A stretch of DNA of 45,148 nt from Paenibacillus agricola (GTDB lineage Bacteria; Bacillota; Bacilli; Paenibacillales; NBRC-103111): positions 1 through 45,148 of the forward strand of contig NZ_JAAOIW010000030.1 of NCBI RefSeq assembly GCF_011440305.1, read 5' to 3'. The notes under the pieces are model-generated. The model did no database searches. It saw nothing but the letters and a program-made list of their open reading frames with translations, and was not told where the DNA came from. This document shows, in pieces, positions 8,927-17,308 of this stretch; the stretch's first letter is position 1, and each line of letters starts with the position of its first letter. The translations under genes were made by a program, and so were the position numbers.

Positions 8927-9598
8927 ATGTGTGGAAGATATACGATCACAGTAACTGAAGAAGAACTAATGCTTCGCTTTATGCTTGAACGTGGGACTCC
9001 ATTCTATGAACCGCGCTACAACATAGCGCCAAGCCAAATGGTTCCGGCGATCATCAATGATGGAAAACAAAATAAGCTGGGCCAGCTCCGTTGGGGATTC
9101 ATCCCTTCTTGGGCAGATGATCCAAAAATCGGCTATAAAATGATCAATGCACGGGTCGAGACCGTGGCAAGCAAACCAGCATACCGAGCATCGTTCAAGA
9201 GCAAACGCTGTATCATTCCGGCAGACGGTTTTTACGAATGGAAGGTAATGAAGGATGGCAAGCAGCCGATGAGAATTCTTTTAAAAAACGGAGAATTATT
9301 TGGGATGGCAGGCTTATACGATACGTGGGAGAGCCCTGAAGGGAAAAAGATAAGCAGTTGCACCATCATCACTACCGGTCCAAACAAGACAATGGAAGGC
9401 ATCCATGACCGTATGCCCATCATATTGCGAACGCAAGACGAGGCCACCTGGTTGGATCGAAGCATCCAGGACGTTCGGCTGCTGCAGGAGCTGCTTGAAA
9501 AACCATATCCCGACTCTGAAATGAGAGTTTATCCGGTAAGAAAAGAAGTCGGTAATGTGAAGAACGATTCAATTGAAAATATTAAAGAAGTATCATAA
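8927..9598 (+). CDS. SRAP-domain abasic-site shielding protein (YedK/HMCES family)
   Basis: A 223-residue single-domain SRAP protein. All active-site positions are present: Cys2 immediately after the initiator Met (MCGRYT), Asn74 in MINARVET, Glu104 in GFYEWK and His160 in GIHDRMP. In characterised members Cys2 becomes exposed as the N-terminal residue and forms a thiazolidine crosslink to abasic sites in single-stranded DNA, protecting them. B. subtilis relatives are YoqW/YoaM. The RBS GGGAGG lies eight bases before the ATG. The gene stands alone between two minus-strand genes; no SOS box was evident in the upstream ~150 bases. Confidence 0.93.
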   Translation: MCGRYTITVTEEELMLRFMLERGTPFYEPRYNIAPSQMVPAIINDGKQNKLGQLRWGFIPSWADDPKIGYKMINARVETVASKPAYRASFKSKRCIIPADGFYEWKVMKDGKQPMRILLKNGELFGMAGLYDTWESPEGKKISSCTIITTGPNKTMEGIHDRMPIILRTQDEATWLDRSIQDVRLLQELLEKPYPDSEMRVYPVRKEVGNVKNDSIENIKEVS

Positions 9599-9666
9599 CA
9601 GTTTGGGTTGCTTCCCCTATAAGTTTCTGCTTGCTGATGCAATTGGTTGGTTAGGAAAACAAACTT

Positions 9667-10335
9667 TTAAAGTGTCATAAACTCCCCATGCCTAGCTAAA
9701 AACGCCTGCTTTTGTTTATAATCCGGCATTATGCTTCCAACACGTCTCCAAAATGATCGATCATGATTCATATGAATCAGATGACATAATTCGTGGACAA
9801 TCACATAATCTATAACTTCAATTGGAGCCATGGCTAAACGATAATTAAAGGTTACCTTTTTATCCGAGCTACAGCTTCCCCATTTGGTTTTAGACTCAAC
9901 GATCTCAATGGATTTAGGCTTTACTCTCAGCTGTGTTTCATATAACTTTATTCGTTCTCTTACAATCTTCTCACAGCTTGAGAAATAAAACTTCTTGAGA
10001 TTTTTTCTAAGTATCTCTTCATTTAAATCACTAGTCGTTATTAACTCATGGAGAAAATATTCTTTCCCAAGATAAAGGAAAGTTCCATCGTCTTGATATT
10101 CTCTTTTCTTGGGGGTTTCCCGGGCCTTCGCAAGGCTGGATGTTTTTTCCAGTATCCATTTACCATGAGGTTCCACAGCGCTTACAATCATTTCTTTGCT
10201 TGTATCCTTGGGAACTTTAACCGTGATACGACCTAAACCGTCTATATGAATTGAAATCTTTTTTGTATTTCCATATTGAACATTAAATTCGATAAGTTGA
10301 TTTTCAATTTCAATTTCAATTTTCATAAACACCAT
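9667..10335 (-). CDS. YgjP/WLM-like zinc metallopeptidase (DUF45)
   Basis: About 222 residues. The C-terminal third carries the zinc-binding HELCHLIHMNHD motif (HExxH plus a distal His), preceded by KTKWGSCSS, which is the hallmark order of the YgjP-like (DUF45, M48-related) family. The N-terminal half is beta-rich, with lysine-rich segments. Proteolytic activity is inferred from the motif only. The start is uncertain: 10335 (MVFMKIEIE) has no clear RBS, and the in-frame ATG at 10326 may be used. The gene is isolated, transcribed leftwards, with a short AT-rich upstream region. Confidence 0.88.
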   Translation of the reverse strand: MVFMKIEIEIENQLIEFNVQYGNTKKISIHIDGLGRITVKVPKDTSKEMIVSAVEPHGKWILEKTSSLAKARETPKKREYQDDGTFLYLGKEYFLHELITTSDLNEEILRKNLKKFYFSSCEKIVRERIKLYETQLRVKPKSIEIVESKTKWGSCSSDKKVTFNYRLAMAPIEVIDYVIVHELCHLIHMNHDRSFWRRVGSIMPDYKQKQAFLARHGEFMTL

Positions 10336-10391
10336 CGATTCTAAAAGTTTATTACTAACTCTTATACTTTATAGATATACGTCTTAATGAT

Positions 10392-11018
10392 TTACTTGCC
10401 GGACCCATTGCTCCTTGGGAGGGCGTCAAAATACGTTATCGAATTTCTTTTTGCCTTGAATGCTAAATAAATACTCGTAGCCACAGCACCGATTGTACCA
10501 CAAATGATATCTCCCATCGTATCCGTTAGGCTGCTATTCTGGGATTTAAGCCCGAATAGGTAATCCGTAGTGAATTCATATATTTCCCAGAAGCCCGCCA
10601 TTGCTACAGAAAAGAAGAAGCTAAACCAAATTGCAGTGGTAGAATAGGAATGCCGTTCTTCTTCTAATATTTTTAGTTTCCAATAAATTACCATGCCTAT
10701 CAAACTTAGGATCATCCCTGACAGGAGATGCTCGATTTTATCAAGATACGGTATGATTCCGTAAAATCCGAACTCGTTGGCCAAAAGCATTGTGAGAAAA
10801 ATGAAAAATAAGATTGAAAATCTTAATGCGGGAAACAGCTCAATCTTAGTAAATTTGACTACTCCTCGGATCATTGTCAAAACGGCAATGATGAGTACAC
10901 CTTGAAAAGCTTTCTGATGGATGCCGTGAATCCAAAAATAAACAATGCACCCCGCGGATATTAAGTACAGAGCCAATTCAAAGTAATCATTAAACGGATG
11001 TTTTTTAGGATCGTTCAT
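10392..11018 (-). CDS. Predicted membrane protein (DUF2238/VanZ-like)
   Basis: A 208-residue integral membrane protein with six likely transmembrane segments. The conserved-looking region is YLDKIEHLLSGMILSLIG, then GFWEIYEF and LTDTMGDIICGTIGAV; the Asp-x-x-x-His, Glu and Asp-x-x-x-Asp pattern inside helices resembles DUF2238 (YjdF) and VanZ-like proteins. Biochemical function is unknown. The start at 11018 is supported by GAGAGGAG six to eight bases upstream; a start nine codons earlier has no RBS. The 210 bases between this gene and the MFS pseudogene show only fragments of open frame, such as a stop-bounded 24-codon stretch near 11120-11195. Confidence 0.75.
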   Translation of the reverse strand: MNDPKKHPFNDYFELALYLISAGCIVYFWIHGIHQKAFQGVLIIAVLTMIRGVVKFTKIELFPALRFSILFFIFLTMLLANEFGFYGIIPYLDKIEHLLSGMILSLIGMVIYWKLKILEEERHSYSTTAIWFSFFFSVAMAGFWEIYEFTTDYLFGLKSQNSSLTDTMGDIICGTIGAVATSIYLAFKAKRNSITYFDALPRSNGSGK

Positions 11019-11230
11019 AGAACCGCTCCTCTCTGAACTTTTCATATCTATTTATACACATTCTTTGTTTCAGGTAAACAGGAGAGGCTGTCCCCAGATG
11101 CAGTTATCTGTTCATTTCAAATGAGTAGTCCATCTGCGAACAAGCTCTGGCCAACATGAATTCCATTAGCAGCCGCTTGACTCAACAATTGTTATGTCAT
11201 ACATAGCCGTTCTCCTTTATGATGTCAAAT

Positions 11231-12512
11231 TCATTTGTCCATTTCGTAGGTTGCTTCCTCTTCCAATTCCGCTTTCCTGAACCTTTTGAACTGAACCGTT
11301 ATCATCAGGAAATGAACAAAGAAGACTCCGGCGATCAGATAAAAAACAAGAGAAATGCCGAAGCTACTTGCGACCAATCCGCCGAATAGAGCTCCCGACA
11401 AGTTTCCCAGTGATCCGGCACTTGCATTATATGCAAATACGCTGCCTTGAATAGGGGTCGGGGTCAACTTGCGCAGCAAGGAACTGATAGACGGGATTAC
11501 GCCGCCGATACATAAACCGGTTATAAACCGAATGCCCATGAGTACCCAAGGATCTGTGACTAAACCTTGAGGAATATGCAGAATGGCAATTAAAATTAGT
11601 GAAATAAGCAGGATAATGGAATGACCGTACCGATCCCCCATTCTTCCAAGTATCGGCGCAGTAATCATGGTACCTAAGGCTGTAGATGCAAATATGAGGC
11701 CGGCCATAATTTCAATGTGATCCACTATATTCATGCTTCTTACATACAACGAAATCATCGGACTAATACTCGCAAAGCTTATTGAGATCAGGAATGTAGA
11801 AATAAACAGCGTCAGAATAAGTGGAGATTGTCCAAGGACTTGACGAAAGGCTGTCTTCTTCACGGGGATAGCCTGGTTACGAATTTTGGATTGAAACGGA
11901 TTACTCAGCTTTAGCAAGCCTCTGAACTTGAATTTAGTGTATGTATTCGCCTCCTTTACTCCAAATATCGTCAGCAGCGCAGCTAAGAATATAAAGAAGC
12001 CCGTAATATAGAAGGAATCTCGTATCCCCAACCATTCTGCCAGGACCCCACCAATCAGCGGACCTAACAATTGACCAGTGACTTGTCCAGTTTGCAATGT
12101 GCCTAACGCGTTACCTACCTTTTGTTTGGGAGCTTCTATGGCCAATAGCGCAACAGAAGAGGTCGGATAACCACCCATCGTACCAAAAGCGGCACGAAGC
12201 AGAAGCAGCTGTAACGGAGTATCAACGAGCCCCATCGCCCCGATGACAACTGCCGAGCCTAAACCGGTTATGACCATGACCAGTTTTTGTCCGTACTTAT
12301 CGGAAAATTTTCCCCATAAGGGGAGATATCAGTGCGATCATCAAATGATTGATTCCGAAAATCATAGCGGCCCATAGAGCGGCCTGTTTCACATCGTGTA
12401 CACCAAGATCCTGCACATACAGGGGCAAAAAGGGGATGATCATTCCAATGCCTACTGAAGTTAAAAAGTTTCCGGTCCATAATATGTATAAATTACGTTT
12501 CCAGACTTCCAT
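11231..12512 (-). pseudogene. MFS drug-efflux-type transporter, frameshifted
   Basis: Two overlapping minus-strand pieces together encode a ~427-residue major facilitator. The N-terminal piece begins at 12512 (MEVWKRNLYILWTGNFLTSV, RBS AGAAGG) and runs to a TAA just after KIFR (12297-12299). The remainder starts in a frame shifted by one base, reads SDKYGQKL, and continues through eleven-odd transmembrane helices to 11231. The break falls in GGGGAAAATTTT, inside MFS motif A (G-K-x-S-D-K-Y-G-Q); removing one base restores LMGKFSDKYGQ exactly. It resembles DHA1-type drug exporters. It may be a real one-base insertion or a homopolymer sequencing error. Confidence 0.85.
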
Positions 12513-12779
12513 AAGGAATAACCTTCTTTTCCGATAAAATAGATACCTATATTTTTGGACTGTTATTATACTTGTTCGTTATGCACACGTTAAACCTGTC
12601 GGTTTATATTAATAATATAGAGACTTTCGGCAGTTGGAAAGTATTTTATTATAGAATTAAAAAACATCTGCAAGTGCCACCTTTCATATAATGGAGAAAA
12701 CCATTCAAATTCGGATGTATTTGATACTGAATTTTGTGGATATTTTTCCATAAGAAGCTGCCGGAACGGGGGAATTGGG

Positions 12780-14684
12780 ATGGATGTCTTGAGCGAGACA
12801 AACCGGGAAATCCAGCGTTTGACAGAAGAAATCATGCGGATGCAAAAAAAAGATGGGTCATGGCGTTTTTGCTTTGAGAATGGAACGTTAACAGATGCTT
12901 ATATGATAATAACCCTTCGAACCTTGCAGATGGATAATGAAACTCTCATCCGACAATTGCATGACCGAATCCTTACGGCACAGCAGGCCGACGGTTCTTG
13001 GAGAGTTTTTTTCGACGAAGAAGAAGGCAACTTGTCTGCCACCGTGGAAGCCTATTATGCACTTTTATATTCGGGATACAGTAAAAAAACGGATGAATCG
13101 ATGGAAAAAGCAAAGCAATTCATTTTGTCAAAAGGCGGCATCCAAAACATTACGAACGTGCTGACCAAAGTGTTTCTCGCCGCCACCGGCCATTACCCAT
13201 GGCCGAGCTCAACACTGATTCCAATAGAATTTTTACTACTGCCTACTTCTTTTCCTATTAATTTCTTCGATTTTTCCGCATTTATAAGGGTGCACCTAGC
13301 GCCCCTGGTTCTATTAGTCGATCGCCAATTTGTCATAACAACAGATGCTTCACCTGATTTGTCTGATCTGGCGGGCAATAGATTGGAACCTGTTTTCTTC
13401 AATAATAATGGTCAACATGAGCATTCCCGTGGTTTACAGCATCTGCTGAAGGAAATAAAAACGAGCCTCGGGAAGCTCGTCGGCGTCCCTAAGCGTCTTC
13501 ATGAGGCTGCTTCCAAATGGGCGGAGCAGTATATGCTGGAACGGATTGAACCCGACGGAACGCTTTACAGTTATGCAACCTGCACGTTTATGATGATCTT
13601 CGCCCTGCTCTCCTCCGGTTATGACAAACAGCATCCGGTTATCACAAGCGCGGTTCAAGGCTTAGTAGCTACGCTCTGCCACACGGATGGGAAGGTGTTA
13701 TTACAAAATTCGCCTTCGGAGGTTTGGGATACAGCCCTGCTATCACACGCCCTGCAGGAATCTGGAACTTCGGCTGGAAGTATGGCGATTCAAAACGCAG
13801 CCTCTTATTTGCTCTCCAAACAACACTGGAAATTCGGGGATTGGAGCGTCCATAATCGAAATCCTGTTCCGGGTGGTTGGGGTTTTTCAGACTCCAATAC
13901 TATTAATCCGGACGTAGACGATACAACAGCGGCATTAAGAGCGATCAAACGGTTGACCCTGATTAAGCCATCCTACCGCGATGCTTGGAACCGAGGGCTG
14001 AATTGGACTTTATCTATGCAAAATAAAGATGGGGGGTGGCCCGCCTTCGAGAAAGATACGGATCATGAAATCCTCACTTGGCTCCCGGTTGATGAGGCCA
14101 AAACGGCGGCTATTGATCCTTCTACGACCGATCTGACTGGGCGAACCTTGGAATTTTTGGGTAGCACTGCGGGTCTTGGCTTGAACCATTCTTTTATTCG
14201 ACGCGGAACGAACTGGCTGATTGATCATCAGGAGGCGGACGGGTCGTGGTACGGGCGTTGGGGGATTTGTTATATCTACGGGACATGGGCTGCACTAACA
14301 GGAATGATGTCGGCAGGGGTAGAGCCCCATCATCAAGCTGTACAAAAAGGCATCGGATGGCTTTTAAGCATTCAAAATGCAGACGGAGGCTGGGGAGAAT
14401 CCTGCAAGAGCGATCAGCTTATGCGGTATATGCCGCTCGGAGCAAGCACGCCGTCTCAAACCGCATGGGCGCTAGATGCTCTCATCGCTGTTCATCCGAA
14501 ACCGATTCCTGAAATGGAAATAGGCATCCGAAGGCTAATCTCCACCCTGCACGAAGATGATTGGACGACCACTTACCCTACCGGAGCAGGCCTTGCAAGC
14601 ACCCTTTACATTCATTACCACAGCTACCGTTACATTTGGCCGCTTCTTACATTAAGCCATTACAGAAAGAAATACGGCGGCTAA
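12780..14684 (+). CDS. sqhC: Squalene-hopene cyclase family protein (SqhC class)
   Basis: 634 residues, the normal length for bacterial squalene-hopene cyclases. The catalytic acid motif is DVDDTT (Asp378, Asp380, Asp381). Several QW repeats are visible, for example QKKDGSWRF, QNKDGGWPAF, QEADGSWYGRW and QNADGGWGE. Cyclases of this family protonate squalene to hopene. Bacillus SqhC instead, or in addition, cyclises tetraprenyl-beta-curcumene to sesquarterpenes, and this protein matches the SqhC pattern (PGGWGF, DVDDTTAALRAI, DPSTTDLTGR, CYIYGTWAALTGM) better than the Alicyclobacillus enzyme. The curcumene synthase (YtpB) is not in the window, so the substrate is open. A weak GGGGGAA RBS precedes the ATG. 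It is convergent with the SDR gene, 24 bases apart. Confidence 0.93.
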   Translation: MDVLSETNREIQRLTEEIMRMQKKDGSWRFCFENGTLTDAYMIITLRTLQMDNETLIRQLHDRILTAQQADGSWRVFFDEEEGNLSATVEAYYALLYSGYSKKTDESMEKAKQFILSKGGIQNITNVLTKVFLAATGHYPWPSSTLIPIEFLLLPTSFPINFFDFSAFIRVHLAPLVLLVDRQFVITTDASPDLSDLAGNRLEPVFFNNNGQHEHSRGLQHLLKEIKTSLGKLVGVPKRLHEAASKWAEQYMLERIEPDGTLYSYATCTFMMIFALLSSGYDKQHPVITSAVQGLVATLCHTDGKVLLQNSPSEVWDTALLSHALQESGTSAGSMAIQNAASYLLSKQHWKFGDWSVHNRNPVPGGWGFSDSNTINPDVDDTTAALRAIKRLTLIKPSYRDAWNRGLNWTLSMQNKDGGWPAFEKDTDHEILTWLPVDEAKTAAIDPSTTDLTGRTLEFLGSTAGLGLNHSFIRRGTNWLIDHQEADGSWYGRWGICYIYGTWAALTGMMSAGVEPHHQAVQKGIGWLLSIQNADGGWGESCKSDQLMRYMPLGASTPSQTAWALDALIAVHPKPIPEMEIGIRRLISTLHEDDWTTTYPTGAGLASTLYIHYHSYRYIWPLLTLSHYRKKYGG

Positions 14685-14708
14685 TTTTTCGAATTCACTT
14701 ATTCCGGC

Positions 14709-15608
14709 TCAAGTTTCCGTCATGACGCCGCCGTTGACGTGAAGCACTTGACCCGTCACGAAGGAGGAATCATCGGACGCCAAATAAATGTAGGTCGGTG
14801 CAAGCTCGAATGGCTGTCCGGCGCGTTTCATCGGCGTCTCTAGACCGAAGGTTTTTACATATTCGGCTGAATAGCTGGACACGATGAGTGGGGTCCAGAT
14901 GGGTCCAGGCGCTACGGCGTTGACCCGGATTCCTTTGCTGACCAATTGAAGCGATAGTGATCGGGTAAACGATACAACCGCACCCTTTGTAGAAGAATAA
15001 TCGACAAGCAAAGGGGCGCCCGCATAGGCGGTTACGGATGCCGTCGATACAATGGCACTCCCTGGCCTCAAGTAAGGAAGTGCGGCCTTAGTCATGTAGA
15101 AATGCGGAAAAATGTTAGTGCGGTACGTATTCTCAAGCTGTTCGTCAGAAATGCCCGCAATGCTCTCCTGAGGGAACTGGACGCCTTGGTTCAGTATAAG
15201 TACATCAAGCCTTCCGTAGCATTCCAGCGTTCTTCTCACCACCTCCTGGGAAAAGACGGAGTTACGCAAGTCTCCCTCGATCAGCAGGCAACGTCGCCCG
15301 TATTGCTCCACCATCTGTTTGGTCGCTTCGGCATCCTCGCGCTCATACAGATAGACGATTGCCATATCTGCCCCTTCTTTGGCAAAGCCGATTGCGATAG
15401 CGCGCCCAATGCCGCTGTCGCCTCCGGTAATGATGGCAATTTTACCTGCCAATTTCCCGCTTCCCTTGTACTCGGGATTGTCGGATATTGGAATGGGGTT
15501 CATTACATACTCCAAACCAGGCTGCACATCCTGATGCTGCGGCGGAAATGTGATAGGTACCTGCCGGCAGCGTGTCTCATAGCCATAATACGGATACATG
15601 GGAATCAC
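14709..15608 (-). CDS. SDR-family oxidoreductase (YhdF/YdaD-like)
   Basis: A 299-residue classical short-chain dehydrogenase with the long N-terminal extension typical of the Bacillus stress-related YhdF/YdaD group (FPPQHQDVQPG ahead of the Rossmann fold). The nucleotide-binding motif is TGGDSGIGR (61-69). The catalytic triad is Ser192, Tyr205 and Lys209 (VDYSSTKGA). The LNQGV segment replaces the usual NNAG. Cofactor and substrate are not predictable. A GTG start at 15608 is preferred because GGAGG lies seven bases upstream; the ATG nine bases further in (MYPYYGYE) is an alternative. Transcribed alone, leftwards. Confidence 0.88.
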   Translation of the reverse strand: MIPMYPYYGYETRCRQVPITFPPQHQDVQPGLEYVMNPIPISDNPEYKGSGKLAGKIAIITGGDSGIGRAIAIGFAKEGADMAIVYLYEREDAEATKQMVEQYGRRCLLIEGDLRNSVFSQEVVRRTLECYGRLDVLILNQGVQFPQESIAGISDEQLENTYRTNIFPHFYMTKAALPYLRPGSAIVSTASVTAYAGAPLLVDYSSTKGAVVSFTRSLSLQLVSKGIRVNAVAPGPIWTPLIVSSYSAEYVKTFGLETPMKRAGQPFELAPTYIYLASDDSSFVTGQVLHVNGGVMTET

Positions 15609-15727
15609 AGGGAGACCTCCATTACTTTTTGTAGTTAACATCAGGATATTCGCCTAGTTCCCGAGTGGTACCTATTAATACCATTGACAGCCAGCTTTTT
15701 TGCTTGGATTTACCTAATTACAACTAA

Positions 15728-15754
15728 ACAAGCTGACTCAGAGAGTCAGCTTGT
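15728..15754 (-). terminator. Terminator of the pyrimidine-catabolism operon
   Basis: A perfect 12-bp inverted repeat (ACAAGCTGACTC / GAGTCAGCTTGT) with a 3-base loop lies 24 bases past the stop of the last operon gene. On the minus strand it is followed by TTTAGTT, a poor U-tract. Confidence 0.7.
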
Positions 15755-15777
15755 AGACAGTCGCTATCTTATCCACT

Positions 15778-17001
15778 CTAACTGATCAAAGAAATCACGG
15801 TCTGTAAAAGAACGTTAACTCCTTTTTCACAATCTTCATAGGAGGTATACTCTTCTTCGCAATGGCTTTTCCCTTGAGTGCTTGGAACGAAAATCATCGC
15901 AGACGGCAGGAATCCGGCGACGAATTGCGCATCATGCCCTGCACCACTCGCCATTCTTTTAGATGAATAGCCCAACAACTGCGTCGATTGCTCAACCAGC
16001 TTGCAAATCCCGTCATCAAACCATACCGTATTACGACTCCAAAGCTTAGTTTTCTTAACACCGCAGCCAGCTTGTAAATTCGGCAGATTACCAATAATGG
16101 CTTCGACCTCACGAATGACATCCTCGTTCTTGTGCCTTGCTTCCAGCGTGAAAATCGTTTTATTCGGAATCACCGTATGGATATTCGGGAACACATGTAC
16201 ACGCCCCATGGTGTAAACCAATTCGGGATCCAATTCATTCAGCTTGCCGCGGAGCGCCACCATCATATCCTGAGCGGCAAAAAATGCATCCTTTCTTACA
16301 TGCATCGGTGTTGTGCCAGCATGATTGGATTCACCCGTAACTTCAATTTCATAACAAACCATGCCTACCACGCAATCGACCACGCCGATAGATAGAGCTT
16401 CATTCTCAAGAACGGGTCCTTGTTCAATATGCAGCTCCAAGTATGCCGCAGCAGCAGTTAACCTGTTGTCCATACTTCCTAAATAACCACTAGCGGTCAG
16501 TGCATCATCGAACGTAACGCCGTCAATATCCCTCTTCATCAGCATCGTTGCTTTATCAAATTTACCGGAAAGGACGCCCGATGCCATCATGGAAGGCTCG
16601 AACCTTGCCCCTTCTTCATTCGTGAAGTTGATAATGGTCAGAGGATGCCGCGGCTTGATCTGATGGTCTACCAAGGTTCTTGCGATCTCAAGACCGGCTA
16701 TCACTCCCAAGACTCCATCAAATCTGCCACCTTTCGTCACCGAATCCAAATGTGAACCCATAGCAACGGGAGGGATGTTCTCGGTCCCATCCATGGTTGC
16801 ATAAATCGTGCCCATATCGTCAAACTTTATATGCATGCCGATTTCTGCGCAGCAGGAGCAAAAATAGTCACGTGCTGCAATATCTTCTTGGGCAAGCGAC
16901 AAGCGAGTAACACCCTGATTTTTTGTGCGCCCGAAAGCCGCAAAGTGCTCAATGGTTTCTTGTAGCCTCTGACTGTTGACGTATAGCTTCTGAACCTGCA
17001 A
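15778..17001 (-). CDS. M20-family carbamoyl-amino-acid amidase (beta-ureidopropionase type)
   Basis: A 407-residue M20/AmaB-type amidase. Metal and substrate motifs are present: GSHLDSV followed by GGRFDGVLGV, the TNEEGARF segment, HIEQGPVLE and GAGHDAQF. Such enzymes hydrolyse N-carbamoyl-amino acids. At the end of a preTA-dihydropyrimidinase operon, the natural substrate is N-carbamoyl-beta-alanine (or its methyl analogue), giving beta-alanine, CO2 and ammonia. A TTG start at 17001 is chosen because GGAGAG lies eight bases before it; the upstream in-frame GTG at 17010 abuts the RBS. It is the last gene of the operon, with an 88-base gap from the small ORF and a hairpin terminator downstream. 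Confidence 0.88.
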   Translation of the reverse strand: MQVQKLYVNSQRLQETIEHFAAFGRTKNQGVTRLSLAQEDIAARDYFCSCCAEIGMHIKFDDMGTIYATMDGTENIPPVAMGSHLDSVTKGGRFDGVLGVIAGLEIARTLVDHQIKPRHPLTIINFTNEEGARFEPSMMASGVLSGKFDKATMLMKRDIDGVTFDDALTASGYLGSMDNRLTAAAAYLELHIEQGPVLENEALSIGVVDCVVGMVCYEIEVTGESNHAGTTPMHVRKDAFFAAQDMMVALRGKLNELDPELVYTMGRVHVFPNIHTVIPNKTIFTLEARHKNEDVIREVEAIIGNLPNLQAGCGVKKTKLWSRNTVWFDDGICKLVEQSTQLLGYSSKRMASGAGHDAQFVAGFLPSAMIFVPSTQGKSHCEEEYTSYEDCEKGVNVLLQTVISLIS

Positions 17002-17089
17002 TACGATCACTCTCCATTCATGACTAACCCATTGCCTGAGTGGTTCAAACAGGCATCTTCTCGTTTCCCATCTTTATTACCAAACGGTT

Positions 17090-17308
17090 CTAAATTTTTC
17101 TTTGTTTTACCCAAAGAAGCGTTGATATATATTTGCGGGCATCAGCCGTGTTCAGGTGCAAGGACTTGACCTGCTCTGTCGAGCTTATTGATTGGAAACG
17201 CACTAATGCCCCGTCAAGGTTTTCATGGATACTCACAACAACAAATCCTTCGGCCATCAGCTTGTCAATTTCGCTCTTCTCTTCCATAAACGCTTGATAG
17301 GCAGCCAT
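17090..17308 (-). CDS. Unknown 72-aa protein inside the pyrimidine operon
   Basis: The 72-residue product is predicted soluble, with an N-terminal helix rich in charges (AFMEEKSEIDKLMAEGF), a beta-like VVVSIHENLDGALVRFQS and a C-terminal helix. No Cys, signal peptide or membrane segment. I do not recognise the family. Its ATG shares the final A of the dihydropyrimidinase stop codon (TAATG), and GAGGGAG lies within the upstream gene end, so translation is coupled. This placement, between the two hydrolases, suggests an accessory or regulatory role in pyrimidine breakdown, but that is inference. Codon use is like its neighbours, arguing that it is a real gene. Confidence 0.75.
   Translation of the reverse strand: MAAYQAFMEEKSEIDKLMAEGFVVVSIHENLDGALVRFQSISSTEQVKSLHLNTADARKYISTLLWVKQRKI

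Noticed and set aside
15102-15638. 178-residue plus-strand frame opposite the SDR gene
   Set aside because: It is the antisense shadow of a confident gene with catalytic motifs.
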